This document shows positions 1-6,198 of a stretch of 6,638 nt of DNA, piece by piece (position 1 is the stretch's first letter; every line of letters begins with the position of its first letter). Both the position numbers and the translations under genes were made by a program. The notes below the pieces were generated by a model, which saw only the letters and a program-made list of their open reading frames with translations, was not told the origin of the DNA and searched no databases. This DNA comes from Candidatus Liptonbacteria bacterium CG11_big_fil_rev_8_21_14_0_20_35_14 (lineage in GTDB: Bacteria; Patescibacteriota; Minisyncoccia; UBA6257; XYB1-36-10). The DNA is taken from positions 1 through 6,638 of the forward strand of contig PCWO01000001.1 in NCBI GenBank assembly GCA_002796205.1, written 5' to 3'.

Positions 1-557
1 TTAGAGAGGCCTCCAGCGAGGATCACTATTTAGGCGATTTAAATGCTCCTATTAAATTTATTGAATATTCCGATTTAGAGTGCCCATACTGTCAACAATT
101 TCATCTAACTTTATACGAAGAAATAAAGCCGGAGTATATTGATACCGGAAAAATAGTTTGGATATTTAGAAATCTTCCATTGATTCAAATACACTCCAAA
201 GCCCAAAGAGAGGCCGAGGCTGCCGAGTGTGTAGCCAGTCTGGCCGGCAACGATGCTTTTTGGCAATACATAGATATAATCTTTAGAAATTCACCTCTAA
301 ATAATGGTCTTAATTTAAGCAAGTTACCAGAGTTCGCGGTGCAAATTGGTGTTAACGAAAAAGCCTTTAACGAATGTTTACAAAGTGGTGATTATCAAGC
401 TGATGTTAAATTAGACTCCGATGAGGCTCAAGCGCTCGGTGCTACCGGTACTCCGTTTTCAGTTATTATGAAAAATGGTGAAATTATAGGCACTCTTCCA
501 GGTGTAGTAGAAGCCAGTCAGTTAAAAAATATGTTTGACGAAATGCTGGCTAATTAA
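1..557 (+). CDS. DsbA-family thiol-disulfide oxidoreductase, 5' partial
   Basis: This is the C-terminal 184 codons of a thioredoxin-fold protein; the first complete codon is at base 3 and the start lies before the window. The segment begins with the family-typical lead-in 'GDLNAPIKFIEYSDLECPYCQQFH', whose redox motif CPYC is at bases 81-92. An alpha-helical insertion follows, with scattered cysteines (AAECVASL, FNECLQ). The cis-proline loop GATGTPF lies near bases 441-458, just before the last strands and helix. This order matches the thioredoxin_4/DsbA-like family, which makes or shuffles disulfides in exported proteins, usually as a membrane-anchored or secreted enzyme. The N-terminal anchor or signal would lie upstream and cannot be seen. 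A TTG at 180 is an internal leucine codon, not a start, because the CPYC motif lies upstream in the same frame. Family assignment is secure; substrate is unknown. Confidence 0.93.
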   Translation, partial: REASSEDHYLGDLNAPIKFIEYSDLECPYCQQFHLTLYEEIKPEYIDTGKIVWIFRNLPLIQIHSKAQREAEAAECVASLAGNDAFWQYIDIIFRNSPLNNGLNLSKLPEFAVQIGVNEKAFNECLQSGDYQADVKLDSDEAQALGATGTPFSVIMKNGEIIGTLPGVVEASQLKNMFDEMLAN

Positions 558-645
558 AATTCTATGAATATAAAAGAGCAACTTATATATATTCCTCAAA
601 TAAACAACGAGGATAAATTAAAAACTACCAATAAATTTATCGTCT

Positions 646-1248
646 GTGAAAACTTTAGATTGTTTTGCTGAAGCTTTAAAAAATCTCTCAAATCTTAATT
701 TGGATTACATTATTAAAAAAAGTCATAAAGCTAAAAGAGTTAGTCTTAAAATAACCTCCTCTGGCAAACTCATAGCCATAATTCCCTATACCTATAAAAC
801 CGATCTGCCTATAAAAAAATTCATTGCCGAAAAAAAGGATTGGATATTAAAACATCTCAAACCCGCTTATAAATTTAAAAATACTACTTTAGATAAAAAC
901 CTTCTTCATAAGAATTTTCTTAAAAATAAACAATTAATTTTACAAGATATAAAGACGTTAGTAGACTACTACGCCAAATTTTATAATATCTCTTATAAAA
1001 AAATAACCATTAAAAATCAATCAACTATTTGGGGTAGTTGCTCAAAAAGCAAAAATCTTAACTTTAACTTTCGCATAGCCTATCTTCCCACTCAATTAAA
1101 AAACTATATAATCATCCACGAAGTCTGCCACACCCTAGAAATGAATCACTCTAAAAAATATTGGAGTTTTGTTTATCAAACAACTCCAAACTATAAGCTT
1201 TATATAAAACAGCTAAGAAAATACGAAAAAAATTTTTTTATTACCTAA
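646..1248 (+). CDS. YgjP-like (DUF45/WLM-type) zinc metallopeptidase
   Basis: The product has 200 residues and belongs to the YgjP-like metallopeptidase family (SprT/WLM-type zincins). The N-terminal half has the family pattern 'YIIKKSHKAKRVSLKI...GKLIAIIPY' (residues 21-48), then a helix with 'FIAEKKDWILKHL'. The C-terminal catalytic part has WGSCSKSKNLNFNFR (about 129-143) and the zinc motif HEVCH (H158, E159, H162), with a third ligand candidate, H168, in 'EMNHSKKYW'. Natural substrates of this family are poorly known. The protein is very lysine-rich (35 of 200 by my count) and the gene is more AT-rich than the str genes. GTG at 646 is the first usable start after an in-frame TAA at 619-621, but no Shine-Dalgarno sequence precedes it; TTG at 700 is an alternative that keeps the whole conserved region. 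It lies 88 bases after the DsbA-like gene and may be co-transcribed. Its 3' end overlaps rpmB by 8 bases, convergently. Confidence 0.88.
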   Translation: MKTLDCFAEALKNLSNLNLDYIIKKSHKAKRVSLKITSSGKLIAIIPYTYKTDLPIKKFIAEKKDWILKHLKPAYKFKNTTLDKNLLHKNFLKNKQLILQDIKTLVDYYAKFYNISYKKITIKNQSTIWGSCSKSKNLNFNFRIAYLPTQLKNYIIIHEVCHTLEMNHSKKYWSFVYQTTPNYKLYIKQLRKYEKNFFIT

Positions 1249-1423
1249 CTTTATTGGCTGTTCGTATACAATTAGTACACGCTACCACTTTTTCTCCCTC
1301 ATGAGTTGTTTTCTGAAGGTTTGGATATTTTCTAGAATAATTTGTTGGATTATAATTACCGCGTAATTTCTTACGGTTTCCAACCATTATTGATCCTTTC
1401 CCACAAATTTGACACTGTTTCAT
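1241..1423 (-). CDS. rpmB: 50S ribosomal protein L28 (bL28)
   Basis: This is a 60-residue protein of the large ribosomal subunit. It opens with KQCQICGKG, carries the family core 'YPNLQKTTHEGEKVVACTNCIRT' in its second half, and ends in a basic tail. Two CxxC pairs (C4/C7 and C49/C52) form a probable zinc ribbon, so this is the cysteine-containing form of L28; many other bacteria have lost these cysteines. The length is near the short end for the family. The ATG start (complement of 1421-1423) sits immediately before the CxxC motif, as expected. Only a weak AGG lies upstream, too far to be a convincing Shine-Dalgarno sequence. The gene is alone on the minus strand, head to head with the M50 protease (59-bp spacer) and tail to tail with the metallopeptidase, overlapping it by 8 bases. 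Confidence 0.95.
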   Translation of the reverse strand: MKQCQICGKGSIMVGNRKKLRGNYNPTNYSRKYPNLQKTTHEGEKVVACTNCIRTANKVR

Positions 1424-1432
1424 AATTTAATA

Positions 1433-1461
1433 TTGATTAACCTATCTCTATAAGGTAATAT
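1433..1461 (+). promoter_or_regulatory. Possible promoter for the M50 protease gene
   Basis: In the 59-bp divergent spacer, TTGATT (1433-1438) and TAATAT (1456-1461) are 17 bases apart. Each matches the sigma-70 consensus at 4 of 6 positions. Transcription would begin about 15 bases before the ATG at 1483, giving a very short leader, in line with the lack of a Shine-Dalgarno sequence there. In such AT-rich DNA, matches of this quality arise by chance, so the call is weak. I found no convincing promoter pair for rpmB on the opposite strand. Confidence 0.3.
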
Positions 1462-1482
1462 AAATATTAAATAAAAGCAAGT

Positions 1483-2097
1483 ATGCATCTATTTTTTTTA
1501 TACATCGTCATTATTTTTTCGGCCGTATTCCATGAGTACGCTCACGCCTATACTGCCTATAGTCTCGGAGACACGACTGCCAAAGATGAGGGCAGACTAA
1601 CTCTAAACCCGATAGTCCATATAGATATTATGGGTACTATTTTAATACCACTCCTTCTATTATTTACCTCTGGCATATTTCTTGGTTGGGCTAAGCCTGT
1701 TCCCTATAATCCTTACGCTCTATCCGACCATAAATACGGCTCTCTTAAAGTCGCCATCGCCGGCCCAATCTCAAATATATTTATCGCTATCGTTCTAGGT
1801 GTATTTATTCGTCTAGCCGGCGCTCCTTTAATAACCTCAGGACTTATAACCGCCTCATTTATAGACCTTTTAAGTCTCATTATTTATGTGAATATAATAT
1901 TAGCTATTTTTAACCTTATACCAATTCCACCCCTTGATGGCTCAAAAATAGCCGCCGATCTTTGGCCCGAATATGGTCGGTTTGTATCAAATCTAGGATT
2001 TATAGGTATTTTTGTAGCCTTATTTATAGGCTTCACCTTTTTAGCCGGAATAGCCAATACTATTTTTTATATTATTACCGGCTCTCAATTTTTTTAA
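1483..2097 (+). CDS. M50 family (site-2-type) intramembrane zinc metalloprotease
   Basis: This is a 204-residue polytopic membrane protein. Helix 1 carries the zinc motif HEYAH (H17, E18, H21). The family motif 'GRLTLNPIVHID' follows at residues 37-48, then a helix at about 49-68 and 'GWAKPVPYNPYAL' at 69-80. A helix with 'AIAGPISNIFIA' lies at about 88-110. The second active-site helix ends in NLIPIPPLDG, where D152 is the expected third zinc ligand. A final hydrophobic segment runs from about 170 to 197. This is the minimal M50B layout without PDZ or CBS domains, as in many short bacterial and archaeal homologues. Such proteases cut transmembrane segments of substrate proteins, often anti-sigma factors, but nothing here identifies the substrate. 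The ATG places the zinc motif in helix 1 at the usual position, and no Shine-Dalgarno sequence is evident. The stop codon sits against the promoter of the following desaturase. Confidence 0.95.
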   Translation: MHLFFLYIVIIFSAVFHEYAHAYTAYSLGDTTAKDEGRLTLNPIVHIDIMGTILIPLLLLFTSGIFLGWAKPVPYNPYALSDHKYGSLKVAIAGPISNIFIAIVLGVFIRLAGAPLITSGLITASFIDLLSLIIYVNIILAIFNLIPIPPLDGSKIAADLWPEYGRFVSNLGFIGIFVALFIGFTFLAGIANTIFYIITGSQFF

Positions 2098-2106
2098 TGT
2101 TATAAT
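2098..2106 (+). promoter_or_regulatory. Extended -10 promoter for the desaturase gene
   Basis: TGT followed by a perfect TATAAT (2101-2106) forms a TGn extended -10 element directly after the protease stop codon. The region 17 bases upstream has no recognisable -35, which extended -10 promoters can tolerate. Transcription would start near 2113, leaving a leader of about 47 bases that includes the Shine-Dalgarno sequence. Assignment is by motif and position only. Confidence 0.55.
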
Positions 2107-2140
2107 CTAAATAGATTTACAAAATTTGAAAATTAAATAA

Positions 2141-2149
2141 AAAGAAAGG
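2141..2149 (+). promoter_or_regulatory. Shine-Dalgarno sequence of the desaturase gene
   Basis: AAAGAAAGG ends 10 bases before the ATG at 2160. It is the clearest ribosome binding site in the window, and it selects this ATG over the in-frame ATG at 2172. Confidence 0.65.
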
Positions 2150-2159
2150 TTTCTATATC

Positions 2160-3026
2160 ATGAAAGTAAGAATGGAAGGCCCTCATATTATCATTGAATA
2201 CGGTCAAGATGAAATATATCTATTTCATTCTATACCTTTTGGTGTAGTTCATCTAATAGGTATATTAGGATCCGTATTATTTTGGTACTTTTTTGGTGTA
2301 AAGTGGTATTATTTTTTATGCACTTTTTTCGTCTATGGCATAATTATGAGTGGAGTCACTATCGGGTATCACCGTTATTTTTCTCATCACTCATTTGAAA
2401 CCTCAAGATGGTTCCAATTATTTATCGCTTTTTGGGCTATGATAAGTACTCAAAAAGGAATTCTTTGGTGGGCTACTACGCACATAGAACATCATATATA
2501 CAGCGACAAAAAAGGCGATCCACACTCACCTCACATAAGTAGTTTTTGGTTCTCTCACTTTATTTGGATATTAACTAAAAGAAGTGATGAGATTAATTTA
2601 GAAAAAAGAATTAAATATTTTTATAAGTTTAAAGAACTAAGATGGTTAAATGATAATCATCTTTGGCCTTCTATTATATTTGGAGATCTTATTTTTTCTC
2701 TAACTCTCTTTATCTCAAATTCTTTTATAGAAGCAACCGGCATGCTGTTGATAGGTTTCTTTTTGCCTATAGTTTTATGTTATCACCTGACTTTCTGTAT
2801 AAATTCTGTAGCCCATGTTTGGGGTAGAAAGAAATTTAATACTGGAGACGAAAGCCGTAATAACTGGCTTTTAGCTCTCTTTACTTTCGGTGAGGGTTGG
2901 CACAACAACCATCATCACAAACAAGGCAGAGCTCGGCAAGGGATTGAATGGTATGAAATAGATATTTCATACTACATTATATTTTTAATGGGTAAGGTTA
3001 AATTAATTAATTCCATCAAAACCTAA
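2160..3026 (+). CDS. Acyl-CoA delta-9-type fatty acid desaturase
   Basis: This 288-residue integral membrane di-iron enzyme should introduce a cis double bond into long acyl chains using O2 and electrons from a redox partner. All three histidine boxes are present: HRYFSH (71-76), HIEHH (108-112) and HNNHH (248-252), the last in the family motif 'GEGWHNNHH'. An additional conserved N-x3-H (N215, H219) lies in 'INSVAHVWG'. The motif 'SDKKGDPHSP' after box 2 and the tail 'ARQGIEWYEIDISYYII' match stearoyl-CoA/acyl-CoA desaturases (DesC/Ole1 type) rather than front-end or sphingolipid types. Hydrophobic segments lie near 25-47, 51-70, 82-96, 127-139, 169-190 and 194-214, giving the usual paired-hairpin topology. 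No cytochrome b5 domain is fused. The gene has its own promoter, Shine-Dalgarno sequence and terminator, so it appears to be expressed alone. Regiospecificity and substrate carrier (CoA, ACP or phospholipid) cannot be read from the sequence. Confidence 0.95.
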   Translation: MKVRMEGPHIIIEYGQDEIYLFHSIPFGVVHLIGILGSVLFWYFFGVKWYYFLCTFFVYGIIMSGVTIGYHRYFSHHSFETSRWFQLFIAFWAMISTQKGILWWATTHIEHHIYSDKKGDPHSPHISSFWFSHFIWILTKRSDEINLEKRIKYFYKFKELRWLNDNHLWPSIIFGDLIFSLTLFISNSFIEATGMLLIGFFLPIVLCYHLTFCINSVAHVWGRKKFNTGDESRNNWLLALFTFGEGWHNNHHHKQGRARQGIEWYEIDISYYIIFLMGKVKLINSIKT

Positions 3027-3033
3027 AATTATA

Positions 3034-3061
3034 GGAACCCTGTTTTTATCCAGGGTTTTTT
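3034..3061 (+). terminator. Rho-independent terminator after the desaturase gene
   Basis: AACCCTG (3036-3042) and CAGGGTT (3051-3057) form a perfect 7-bp stem around an 8-base loop. Two further G-U pairs are possible from 3034-3035, and the stem runs into a T tract (3056-3061). It starts 9 bases after the desaturase stop and separates that gene from the str operon promoter, which begins 2 bases later. Confidence 0.9.
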
Positions 3062-3062
3062 C

Positions 3063-3091
3063 TTGACATAGTTTTCCTGCTAGTTTATAGT
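3063..3091 (+). promoter_or_regulatory. Strong sigma-70-type promoter of the str operon
   Basis: A perfect -35 TTGACA (3063-3068) is followed by exactly 17 bases and a 5-of-6 -10, TATAGT (3086-3091). This is the best promoter in the window. It lies immediately downstream of the terminator and upstream of rpsL, as expected for a highly expressed ribosomal operon. Transcription should start near 3098, giving a leader of about 72 bases. Confidence 0.85.
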
Positions 3092-3129
3092 ATTATTCGT
3101 TAGAGCTAGACTAAAAATATCTCAAATCC

Positions 3130-3147
3130 ATCCGCTAACTGGCGGAT
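3130..3147 (+). other. Hairpin in the rpsL leader
   Basis: ATCCGC (3130-3135) and GCGGAT (3142-3147) form a perfect 6-bp GC-rich stem with a 6-base loop in the untranslated leader of the str operon. It is a local GC island in AT-rich surroundings. No T tract follows, so it is not a terminator. It ends 3 bases before AAGGGA (3151-3156), the only Shine-Dalgarno-like sequence before rpsL, which lies 14 bases from the ATG (farther than usual). The hairpin could influence initiation or mRNA stability, or be a copy of a dispersed palindrome; the sequence alone does not decide. Confidence 0.55.
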
Positions 3148-3170
3148 CTAAAGGGATTTTGTAATCTTAT

Positions 3171-3581
3171 ATGCCAACTATTAATCAATTAATAAAAAAT
3201 AAAAGAAAAAAAACTACCAAGAAACCAAAGTCCCCAGCTTTAAGGACTTATTTTAATACTATTAAAAATAAACCGGTTAACTCAAGCTCTCCCTTTAAAA
3301 GAGGCGTTTGTCTTCAAGTTAAAACTATGACTCCTAAAAAACCTAACTCAGCTTTAAGAAAAGTAGCTCGTGTTAAATTAACTAATGGTCAAGAAGTTAC
3401 AGTCTACATCCCAGGCGAGGGTCATAAACTACAAGAGCACTCGGTTGTTATGATTCGTGGCGGTCGTGTTAAAGATTTGCCGGGTGTGCGTTATCACGTT
3501 GTGCGTGGCGTCCTAGATGCCACCGGAGTCGAAAATAGAAAACAAGAGCGTTCTAAATATGGCACTAAAAAACCTAAATAA
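3171..3581 (+). CDS. rpsL: 30S ribosomal protein S12 (uS12)
   Basis: The 136-residue protein of the small-subunit decoding site carries the nearly invariant motifs KRGVC (43-47), TPKKPNSALRK (54-64), GEGHKLQEHSV (82-92) and RGGRVKDLPGVRYH (96-109), and ends in SKYGTKKPK. K56 and K101 correspond to E. coli K43 and K88, the usual sites of streptomycin-resistance changes. Both are lysine here, the wild-type susceptible state at those positions. D102 matches the aspartate that is methylthiolated in E. coli. The protein is 12 residues longer than E. coli S12 because of an insertion of about 13 residues before KRGVC, as in Bacillus-type S12. It is the first gene of the operon, and its stop is only 2 bases before rpsG. 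Confidence 0.98.
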   Translation: MPTINQLIKNKRKKTTKKPKSPALRTYFNTIKNKPVNSSSPFKRGVCLQVKTMTPKKPNSALRKVARVKLTNGQEVTVYIPGEGHKLQEHSVVMIRGGRVKDLPGVRYHVVRGVLDATGVENRKQERSKYGTKKPK

Positions 3582-3583
3582 TT

Positions 3584-4072
3584 ATGCGTAAAAAAAGAGT
3601 CTATAAAAAATATTTAACCCCTGATCCAGTTTATAACAGAGTAGACGTGGCTAGATTTACTAACTATATTATGCACGATGGTAAAAAAACTGTAGCCGAA
3701 AGAGTTATTAAAAAAACCTTTGAAGAGATTCAAAAGAAAACCGAGCAAGATCCATTGTCTATATTTTCTAAAGCCATAGAAAATGTTAGTCCACTAGTTG
3801 AGCTTGTTTCTCGTAGGGTTGGTGGAGCTAATTATCAAATTCCCACCGATGTTTCTCCCGATAGAAAATTCATTTTAGCTTTAAGGTGGATAATTAAAGC
3901 TGCTCGAAGTAGAAAGGGCACTACTATTTCTCATCGTTTAGCTGAAGAAATGATTTCCGCCTCAAATAATGAAGGTACTGCTATTAAAAAACGCACCGAC
4001 ACTCACAAAATGGCCGAAGCCAACCGAGCCTTTGCCCACTTTGCTAGATTTTCCAAAAAAAAGAAAAGTTAA
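3584..4072 (+). CDS. rpsG: 30S ribosomal protein S7 (uS7)
   Basis: The 162-residue S7 binds the 3' major domain of 16S rRNA, nucleates assembly of the small-subunit head and contacts E-site tRNA. Recognisable features are the basic N-terminus MRKKRVYKKYLTPDPVY, 'FTNYIMHDGKKTVAERVI' (26-43), 'VSRRVGGANYQIPTDVSPDRK' (76-96), 'ALRWIIKAAR' (99-108) and the C-terminal 'KKRTDTHKMAEANRAFAHFARF' ending in a lysine run. It starts 2 bases after the rpsL stop with no Shine-Dalgarno sequence, which suggests translational coupling to rpsL. In E. coli the long rpsL-rpsG gap holds the S7 autorepression site; here there is no room for it. Confidence 0.98.
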   Translation: MRKKRVYKKYLTPDPVYNRVDVARFTNYIMHDGKKTVAERVIKKTFEEIQKKTEQDPLSIFSKAIENVSPLVELVSRRVGGANYQIPTDVSPDRKFILALRWIIKAARSRKGTTISHRLAEEMISASNNEGTAIKKRTDTHKMAEANRAFAHFARFSKKKKS

Positions 4073-4095
4073 TATATTAATTGTAGTAGACTTCT

Positions 4096-6198
4096 ATGGC
4101 TAGAAAATATCCTATTGAAAAAATAAGAGACATTGGCATTATTGCGCACATTGATGCCGGTAAAACAACCGTATCCGAGCGTATTTTGTTTTACACCGGT
4201 ATTTCTCACAAAATTGGAGAGGTGCACGAAGGCCAAGCTATTATGGACTGGATGGAGCAAGAGAGAGAAAGAGGAATCACTATTACCTCGGCCGCCACTA
4301 CCTGTTTTTGGACCCCTACCTACGCCAATGGCGACAAAACTAAAGAACACGGTATTAATATTATTGACACTCCCGGTCACGTAGACTTTACCGTTGAGGT
4401 CGAAAGATCCCTAAGAGTTTTAGATGGTGGGGTGGTAGTTTTTGACGGCGTGGCTGGTGTTGAACCTCAATCAGAAACTGTTTGGCGACAAGCCGATAAA
4501 TATCATGTTCCCCGAATTTGTTTTATTAACAAACTAGATCGTATGGGAGCTAGTTTTGATAAAAGCTTAAAATCAATTCACGACCGTTTAAGCAAAAGAG
4601 CTATTCAAATGCAAATTCCTATTGGCACCGAAAGTAATTTTACCGCCATTATAGACCTATTAACCCGCCAAACTTTTGATTTTGAGGGTAATATGGGAGA
4701 AAAAACCACCGCAATTGAAACTCCAGCTGACCTTAAAGAAGAAATTGAAAAAAAGCGTTCTCTACTTATTGAAAAAATTGTTGAATTTGATGAAAATTTA
4801 ATGAGCCAATATCTAGAAGGCCATGAGCCCTCTTTAGAGGATTTGAAAAAAACTTTAAGAAAAGCCACCATTAACAACGAACTTATTCCAGTATTTTGTG
4901 GGTCGGCTCTAAAAAACAAAGGAGTTCAACTTATGCTTGACGCTGTTATTGACTACCTCCCATCTCCAATTAATGTCCCTCAAATTAAAGCCACTAAACT
5001 AGATGGAGAAACAGAAGTTCTAATTAAACCGTTAGATAGCGAACCATTAGCCGCTCTAGCCTTTAAAATTGCCAACGACCCCTACGTTGGAACCTTAACC
5101 TTTTTCCGTGTCTATTCTGGAACCTTAAAAAAGGGTAGTTACATTTTAAATACCACTAAAAATAATCAAGAAAGAGTTGGTCGTATTGTTCGCTTACACT
5201 CTAATCAAAGAGAGGAAGTAGATGAAATATATGCCGGCGACATTGGAGCCTTGGTTGGTTTAAAAGACACCACTACCGGTGACACTCTATGCGATCCGGC
5301 CAGGCCCCTACTTCTTGAAAAAATAGATTTTCCAGACCCAGTTATCAACGTTAAAGTTGATCCAAAAACTAAAGCTGACCAAGAAAAAATGGGTCTAGCC
5401 TTAAGGAGATTAGCCGATGAAGACCCAACTTTTAAAGTCTCATCAGACCCTGATACCGGAGAAACTATTATTTCCGGTATGGGCGAACTTCATTTAGAGG
5501 TTTTAGTAGATCGTATGAAAAGAGAGTTTGGGGTTGAAGCCACCGTCGGTCGTCCTCAAGTCGCTTATAAAGAAACTATTACCGGCGAGTCTGAAGGTGA
5601 GGGTAAATATATCAAACAATCCGGCGGTCGTGGACAATATGGACACGCTAAAATCAGAATTAAACCAAACGAAAGAGAGGCTGGTAATACATTTAAAAAT
5701 GGTATTAAAGGGGGATCTATTCCTAATGAGTTTATTCCGGCTGTAGAAAAAGGTATTAAAGAAGCCGAAACTAAAGGTACTATAGCTGGTTTTCCTATGG
5801 TTGATATTAATGTTACTCTATACGACGGCTCATATCACGATGTTGACTCCAGCGAGGCCGCTTTCAAAGTAGCCGCCTCTATGGCTCTGCAAGATGCTGT
5901 TAAAAAAGCTAAACCAGTTTTGCTTGAACCTATAATGAAAGTTCAAGTTATTGCTCCTGAAGAATTTTTTGGGGATATAACCGGCGATGTTAACTCTAAG
6001 CGTGGGCGCATTGATTCTATGGAAGATAGAGAGAGTGCTAAAGTAGTCAATAGCTTTATTCCACTTTCAGAAATGTTTGGTTACGCTACTAGATTGCGTT
6101 CCATTACCCAGGGTCGAGGGAGCTTCACTATGGAATTTGCTATCTATGAGCCAGCTCCAAAAAATATTGAAGCCGACATTATAGATGGCAGAAAATAA
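4096..6198 (+). CDS. fusA: Translation elongation factor G (EF-G)
   Basis: The 700-residue GTPase drives mRNA-tRNA translocation and, with ribosome recycling factor, subunit splitting. GTPase motifs are in order: G1 AHIDAGKTT (17-25), G2 RGITITSAAT (59-68), G3 DTPGH (91-95, catalytic-type H95), G4 NKLD (145-148) and G5 GSA (269-271). Domain II covers about 310-405 and domain III about 415-485. Domain IV (about 488-610) has the SGGRGQYG loop (509-516) and the tip loop YDGSYHDVDSSE (576-587), whose H581 matches E. coli H583. Domain V ends with 'TQGRGSFTMEF'. The length is normal (E. coli 704) and no domain is missing, so this looks like the canonical EF-G rather than a resistance or recycling paralogue. 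It begins 23 bases after rpsG without a clear Shine-Dalgarno sequence, and a tandem inverted-repeat element starts at the base after its stop. Confidence 0.99.
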   Translation: MARKYPIEKIRDIGIIAHIDAGKTTVSERILFYTGISHKIGEVHEGQAIMDWMEQERERGITITSAATTCFWTPTYANGDKTKEHGINIIDTPGHVDFTVEVERSLRVLDGGVVVFDGVAGVEPQSETVWRQADKYHVPRICFINKLDRMGASFDKSLKSIHDRLSKRAIQMQIPIGTESNFTAIIDLLTRQTFDFEGNMGEKTTAIETPADLKEEIEKKRSLLIEKIVEFDENLMSQYLEGHEPSLEDLKKTLRKATINNELIPVFCGSALKNKGVQLMLDAVIDYLPSPINVPQIKATKLDGETEVLIKPLDSEPLAALAFKIANDPYVGTLTFFRVYSGTLKKGSYILNTTKNNQERVGRIVRLHSNQREEVDEIYAGDIGALVGLKDTTTGDTLCDPARPLLLEKIDFPDPVINVKVDPKTKADQEKMGLALRRLADEDPTFKVSSDPDTGETIISGMGELHLEVLVDRMKREFGVEATVGRPQVAYKETITGESEGEGKYIKQSGGRGQYGHAKIRIKPNEREAGNTFKNGIKGGSIPNEFIPAVEKGIKEAETKGTIAGFPMVDINVTLYDGSYHDVDSSEAAFKVAASMALQDAVKKAKPVLLEPIMKVQVIAPEEFFGDITGDVNSKRGRIDSMEDRESAKVVNSFIPLSEMFGYATRLRSITQGRGSFTMEFAIYEPAPKNIEADIIDGRK

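Noticed and set aside
1226..1239. A7T7 run as a bidirectional terminator
   Set aside because: A pure A/T palindrome has no loop and no GC stem, so it does not meet the usual intrinsic terminator pattern.
4069..4380. 103-codon minus-strand ORF opposite the start of fusA
   Set aside because: It is a shadow of the fusA GTPase domain with no recognisable domain, and the plus-strand frame is unmistakable EF-G.
4133..4384. 83-codon plus-strand ORF in another frame of fusA, and a similar one at 5528-5746
   Set aside because: Both lie wholly within EF-G coding sequence and show no motif of their own.
4605..4919. 104-codon minus-strand ORF inside fusA
   Set aside because: Antisense shadow of conserved EF-G coding sequence; low-complexity serine/phenylalanine-rich product with no family features.
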